Shown piece by piece: positions 59,051 to 64,000 of a stretch of 64,000 bases of DNA. Source of the DNA: Elysia chlorotica. Lineage: Eukaryota; Mollusca; Gastropoda; Plakobranchidae. Under the pieces are notes generated by a model. It was given only the letters and a program-made list of their open reading frames with translations, searched no databases and was not told where the DNA came from. Position 1 is the first letter of the stretch, and each line of letters begins with the position of its first letter. Location of the stretch: assembly GCA_003991915.1 (NCBI GenBank), contig RQTK01000011.1:1240995-1304994 (forward strand), in the 5' to 3' direction. A program made the translations under genes and the position numbers.

Positions 59051-59374
59051 TTTTACTTCGTTGATTGTTATCTGACCATTAAAGGTGCCTGTGATATCCT
59101 TCCCCTGGATTTTTTTTTTAATTTAGCGTCTCTTGGGTGGTATTTACATTTGCAATGTTTAAGTATAAGTATTGCCATTCACGCAGTAATATCTTGGAAG
59201 GTTTTGGGACTTGGGTTGAACCTATCATAATTTTAACGTTTCCCCAACATTTCCAAGTTCTGTACAAATGGGGAAATTGGTCGGATTTGGAGCGGGGTGT
59301 AACAGTACATAACTTGACATCCGTGAAAAGTTCCTTACTGACTACAAAAAGTCTACTATTTTTCCCCATTATAA

Positions 59375-59490
59375 CTGGTTGGGTCGGTGTAAGTATAATG
59401 TGACTAGCTGAGACAGGAGTCATGGTATCCCCGCCCTGTCTCATGTGTGGCAGCACATAAAATTGGCATACGTAAGTCTTGAAGCCCGTC
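59375..59490 (+). repeat. SINE fragment
   Basis: AACTGGTTGGGTCGGTGTAA, GAGACAGGAGTCATGGTATC and GGCAGCACATAAAATTGGCA follow the middle and tail of the SINE seen complete at 5.5 kb. Head missing. Confidence 0.65.
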
Positions 59491-59499
59491 GCCGTATAT

Positions 59500-60740
59500 G
59501 ACTCCCTAAAGGAACCTAGGAGATGTTAAAACCTATAGATAAATCCCCATATATGCGATGCAGGTAATGTTAACATAACATTACTTCATTTCCATTTGTG
59601 CGGATATTCAGAATACACTAGTTGTCTCCTGTAATTGTTATTTAAACGGGGATAATGGGGATTACAAGACTATCGATATGACAGAGCTTTAAACTTATTA
59701 AGATGGCTTCTTCTAATTTCTGAACATTGTTCTTCTAGCCTGGTTTCTTTAGCTAGTTTGCATTTAGTATTGCACCTAATCTGAATTTTATCTGACATGA
59801 ACCGAAGTAATAAATCTCACATGAGTAGTTCTATAGAAAAATTTAGTGATAGACTTTTAACGAAAAAAAAACATATTTTGCCCACCAACACTTGTCTGTA
59901 TAAGATAGAGCCAAATTAGATTATCAGTTTTGAGACGTTTAGCAGTAAAATTTATTATTTCTTGTATTCCTTAAGTTGGTTCTTTGTAGGGAGATGTATT
60001 ATCCTTCAATGTGGGGGTATCTCTTTAAACACTGCAAATCGTTCCATAATCATTGGTATTCTTGCACCTATGCAGTAACTAATTTCTTTGCATGCTTACC
60101 ACGCCTTTACTCATTCATAATGTTCCTCGCCGTATAGGTCCATCTTCTGAAGGAAACCAAAGAGACATTGGACCACTTGAAGAACTATTCCAAGAATATT
60201 TTGGGTGCCAGTCTGACTTCCTGCATGAAATATCTATCCTTTATGTTACGGTCCAGGTGTGGTCAAAGTCTTTACTAGATAGACAATATACAAAACTGTA
60301 GAATGATGAGGCAAAGATTTACGTTCTTATGGGTTACAATCAGTAGTTTCATAATGATGTAATGCAACGCACTACCAGTGGCTATTCATTCCGTTCTGTC
60401 ATTGACTTTTATACAATCAAGACTGTAAACCCAATCGAGGGCCTTTATAATTATGTCTACTTTTAATTTCACCTAGCTGGCGGTTCAGACAAAGAAATGT
60501 CTGATATAAGGATAAGCAATTCACATGACACTTCTGGTAGAGTAGAAGTCAATGCAGGTTTCATAAAGGTATTGATTATAAAGAATTTTTTCTCCTGGAT
60601 CGAAATGTAGTAACTTAGTCGTTTTTTAAAGAATTTTGATGGGTTTGTTCGGTTTCTCTTTGTTAATCAAAGCGGGTCAGAGCATAAATAGTAGGGTTCT
60701 CCGCCCCCACCCATCCCCCTTAAAGCCTATTGTATGTTCT
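59500..60740. other. intergenic, no gene recognised
   Basis: AT-rich sequence; a 69-codon plus-strand frame (60092-60301) shows no recognisable motif. Confidence 0.5.
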
Positions 60741-60744
60741 TAGG

Positions 60745-61103
60745 CAACCTATGGTTTAGCCCTCCATTTCAGGACTGCAAATGGGTAAATGAAGTTCATA
60801 GTCTTGGCCGGCAATCCATCTAGGACAAGGAAAAGTGCATGCTACCAAGGACGACCCCACATCATATTCGTAGACATCGGGCTGCGATGAAGAGCTTGGA
60901 GAGGGATGGGCAAGGCTAAGCTTCTCTTCCCAAAACACATCACATGAAATGATAACCACCTCAGATGTTATGCGGATTGAACGTCGCTCAGGTCACTAAC
61001 GACCGCATCAAAACGGATGTGAAAAGTATGCAACTCATGCACACAACATCCGTGTCGGAAACAATAATTGTTAGCATTGGCACATGGAACGTACGGAGGT
61101 TGT
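60745..61103 (+). mobile_element. LINE 5' fragment with endonuclease start
   Basis: Plus strand reads VSIGTWNVRRL at about 61071-61103, the N-terminal motif of apurinic-type LINE endonucleases (IGTWNVRTL). The GC-richer sequence before it fits a LINE 5' leader. It is cut off by a SINE immediately after. Confidence 0.6.
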
Positions 61104-61111
61104 TGGTTTGA

Positions 61112-61352
61112 GTTGTTGGGTTGGTTTAACGTCCAACATCAGCACTATATAGTCTATTTTGTGGACGAGCCCCAAGACTAACGTCGGACAATTTTATGTG
61201 CTGCCACGCCCGAGACAGGGGATGCCACGATTCCTATCTCAGAGAGTCAGATCAAACTGACAACGAGAAGGGAGGGAAATCGCCAGGGCTCGAACCCGGA
61301 CCTTTTTTCGTCGGAAGCCGGTGTTCTACCCCAGGGCTAGCGCCCCCCCCCT
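61112..61352 (-). repeat. nearly complete tRNA-derived SINE
   Basis: Plus strand starts GGTTGGTTTAACGTCCAACA and ends with the reverse complement of a tRNA-like head (B box GGTTCGAGCCC at about 61290). Inserted directly after the LINE endonuclease fragment. Confidence 0.75.
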
Positions 61353-62700
61353 CCCCAATGATAGACAATGACAATACCCGCATCTTTTTACAAGGAGACA
61401 GAGACGCAAAAGTAGAAAGGGTGGAAACACGGACTGGAGAGGAACATGTGGTCAGTATTTTCAATCAGAATCAACGAAAGAGGTTTAAGGCTCCTGAAAT
61501 TTGCTAGTTAGAATAACCTGCTGTTGACAAATAAGTTTGGCTAATACAAAGCGGAAAACATCACAATCAAATCGGCTACATCAGGGTGGAAAAGCGTTCC
61601 TCGTCAAGTTTTAACTTGAAAAAAATGTGATATTGAGAGCCATTTTTCGAAAGTATAATTCTTAAAGAAAGAACTCTCATCAATTAATCGCCAACATTGT
61701 CGTGGTTGTCTCTAATCAGTTAATAAGGTCAGTGGGTTTCACACTTTTTTTCAATATACAAGTAGGCCTATATGGTAAATTAGGATAAAGTAAATTTGTG
61801 TAAAACCAAAAAATTCTTTCATCCTGTTTTATATCTTTTTTATGTTCTGTTTCAATAGCTTCCCTTCTCCAAAAACGCAATAGTTTGCAATGGTAATGCT
61901 TTATCCAAATTTAGTTCTGTTCTCTTGCACTGTTTGGCAAGCCCAGTTGGGAATTCAGATGACTGTGAGCGTGAATGATCGTGAGTCATCAGCTAGAGTG
62001 AAGAGCTAGATTATAGTTCTAGACTCCAGCCATAGGTTTGGCTAACCATCTTTAGCGGTTCAGATTGAAATCTAGAGTCTAGAGCCAGAATCATAATAAT
62101 ACTTTACAGGGCTGTTCAGTGTGGATACACTTGTGAAGAGAAGTAGATCTACCACTCGATTAGATTGAAGACTTTAGTTTTAGTATGAAAGCTCGAAATT
62201 TATGCTCTCACCAGAAGGATATGGCATGTACTCATGTAGACGCAAGGTCCAGCCTAGATGATGTATATGGTAGAAGATAAAATCATATAAATCACGCACT
62301 TAATATTTATGGGTGGATTTAGTGTCTTTTTTGTCAAATGTTTACCTCTAAGATAGGAACAGCGTCTATTCTATAAAGGTGAAACAGGTTGGAGCCTAGC
62401 TTTCAATTTAACTATAGGATCATAACTGTTGCGGGATCTTTCACGATAAAATGAAATGAAATCATTATAATCCCCATAAATTTTTTCTCAGTGTTCTTTA
62501 CTCCAGCTGTATCTATGTTTTAATAAGATAAAGAGAGACATTGAAACAAATTGAGCCCTAATTTATTATATTAACTTTTTTTTATTTTATACAACGTGCA
62601 TCAGTCTCTATTATTTAAAGGTCTTAAGTCTTACACATTTTTTCAGCATAGCTCAGCTCATTACTTTTGTGGACGAATCGGCTGATTGAGGATGATGTTG
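61353..62700. other. intergenic, no gene recognised
   Basis: Includes TCTAGA/AGATCT-rich stretches near 61.99-62.16 kb; no coding signal recognised. Confidence 0.5.
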
Positions 62701-62701
62701 C

Positions 62702-62894
62702 TTGGTTGGTTGGTTGGGTTGGTTTAACGTCCAACAGCAGCACTATATAGGCTATATTGTGGACGGGACCCAAGACGGACGCCTGACAATTTTATGTGCT
62801 GCCACACACGAGACAGGGCGGGGATACCATGACTCCTGTCTCAGCTGGTCACATTATACTGACACCGACCCAACCAGTAGGGACCGCAACAGTC
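62702..62894 (-). repeat. SINE, distal part
   Basis: GGTTGGTTTAACGTCCAACA through the GAGACAGG and ACCGACCCAACCAGTAGGGA segments. The head half continues at about 63370-63450 after an inserted LINE. Confidence 0.75.
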
Positions 62895-63365
62895 AGGATA
62901 AGATAAGATAAGATAAGATAAGATAATTTTATTTGTCCCTCATTGGGAAAATCGATTTGGACATGTTAAAAGTATTTTACACACAGTAATAATAATAAAA
63001 ATAAACATTTTACATTACATAATATGAGTGATGGCTCACATACATATACACACACACACACGCACACAGTTACAAGCTCGCATTAACACATTCGTTTCAT
63101 GTTGAGCTCCTCATTTGCCGTGAGCCTGATGGCACAAATGAATTATTGTAGCGGTCGGTTCTAGCTTTAGGTTGAATTGTGCGACCGCTGCGTGTGGAAA
63201 ACATAAACTCCTGATTTAGTGGATGGTCGATATCTTTAGTTACATCTAGACATTTTTTCAAAAGTGGCCTCTTATAAAGATCAGTGAAAAGTGGTGGGTC
63301 CAGTTTCATTATTTTACCCGCTCTTTTAATCAAACTATCTATTCTATTTTTATCTTTTGAAAGAG
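62895..63365 (-). mobile_element. 5'-truncated LINE with (TTATC)n tail
   Basis: Minus strand encodes MIKRAGKIMKLDPPLFTDLY, then HPLNQEFMFSTRSGR and DRYNNSFVPSGSRQM, the conserved C-terminal end of a non-LTR reverse transcriptase (HPLH..F, RT.R...SFVP). It ends at 63097, followed by a 3' untranslated region and a pentanucleotide tail at 62897-62927. Severe 5' truncation is typical of target-primed insertion. Confidence 0.8.
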
Positions 63366-63369
63366 CTGA

Positions 63370-63450
63370 ACCTCCCCAACAAGTGGGATTCGAACTCGGG
63401 ATCTTTTGCGTCGTGAGCCGATGTTCTACCCCTGGACCACCGCGCCCCCC
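63370..63450 (-). repeat. SINE, tRNA-like head part
   Basis: Contains GGGATTCGAACTCGGGATC (B-box complement) and ends GGACCACCGCGCCCC. Completes the SINE interrupted by the LINE at 62.9-63.4 kb. Confidence 0.75.
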
Positions 63451-64000
63451 AGGATGATGTTGCAGCTATGGATGACTTTTGAAGCTGTTGTTAGGTTATG
63501 AATATTTTTAATCATTCTATATTCTAATATTTCATCAATATTTCTTAAGCAACATTTCTAGGTTTGAACTTGTTATTAGGGGCTGATTGGTGGGTGTACC
63601 TGTCCAAGTTATCACCAGAATATGCCGATAGTAAATATTTGTAACAAAAAAATATTAATTAACATAGAATTCATGCATTATTAGTGTTTTACTATCTTCG
63701 AAAACATGCTATGCAATTGAGCCATGTAATCGATCTTTATTTAATCATAAATTTTATTTTCCCCCTTCCCTTTCCTTTTTTCCCCAGTATTTTACGCCTC
63801 ATTCCAAACGCTTTACCACCTGCACCAGCCGCCACTCCATCCTCAGGTTTGTAAGTGATCCTTCATCTATTTAAACTCCCGTCAACTCATAACAGTTTCA
63901 ATTAGCACTGATTTCGATGCGAAAGTGTAGCTGGTTGCTTAACATTTAACTCCACCGCTAATAGGTTTTATTAAGGATGGGCTCCAAGAATGACGTCTGA
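63451..64000. other. intergenic; SINE fragment at window edge
   Basis: Mostly featureless. The last 25 bases (GGGCTCCAAGAATGACGTCTGA) match the SINE interior and run off the window. Confidence 0.45.

Noticed and set aside
61252-61507. Overlapping frames with RGCHDSYLRESDQT and similar
   Set aside because: They lie within the SINE and are not protein-coding.

Overview
This is eukaryotic DNA: AT-rich, split genes with GT-AG introns, AATAAA signals, microsatellites, tRNA-derived SINEs and non-LTR retrotransposon fragments. The repeat flavour (AGATCTAGATCT stretches and a SINE carrying 'GGTTTAACGTCCAACA') suggests a mollusc, probably a gastropod; that placement is inference. The ORFs longer than about 60 codons are mostly chance, low complexity or transposon debris. 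Two real protein-coding genes can be rebuilt by following splice sites and phase.

Layout. 1-10.5 kb: no gene I can support, only microsatellites ((GAA)n, (GA)n, (CTA)n, (AAC)n), AGATCT-rich DNA and SINE copies. 10.5-24.5 kb, plus strand: the complete gene for DRC7/CCDC135, the dynein regulatory complex subunit of motile cilia and flagella. It has 17 coding exons and about 882 codons, an X-box-like (RFX) motif just upstream, and one 129-bp exon present twice, with identical exon sequence, in a direct repeat of about 0.75 kb. 25.3-57.8 kb, minus strand, tail-to-tail with DRC7: one very large, apparently undescribed gene for a secreted, low-complexity, Lys/Pro/Ala-rich, mostly one-cysteine-per-exon protein. 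A TATA box, a signal-peptide exon and about 41 further small exons can be placed. Every internal exon I could delimit starts and ends in phase 1, so any of them can be gained, lost or skipped without changing frame. In transcript order the exons form three blocks: Ala-Pro repeats (55.7-43.5 kb), x-Lys-Pro repeats dominated by GKP (42.9-37.0 kb), and Ala-Pro-Lys-Lys pentads (34.4-30.9 kb, including one 313-codon exon). Short Cys exons follow (30.3-26.6 kb), then an ambiguous end at 26.3 or 25.4 kb. If all intact exons are joined the product is roughly 1,640 residues. 57.8-64 kb: intergenic, with LINE and SINE fragments, some nested.

The most interesting system is the mini-exon array. Exons, their introns and an antisense LINE ORF2 3' fragment have been amplified together, and broken exons at several stages of decay lie among intact ones. 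The domain content (signal peptide, basic Lys/Pro repeats, regularly spaced Cys) suggests an extracellular structural, mucus or adhesive protein. That function is inference; I recognise no named family.
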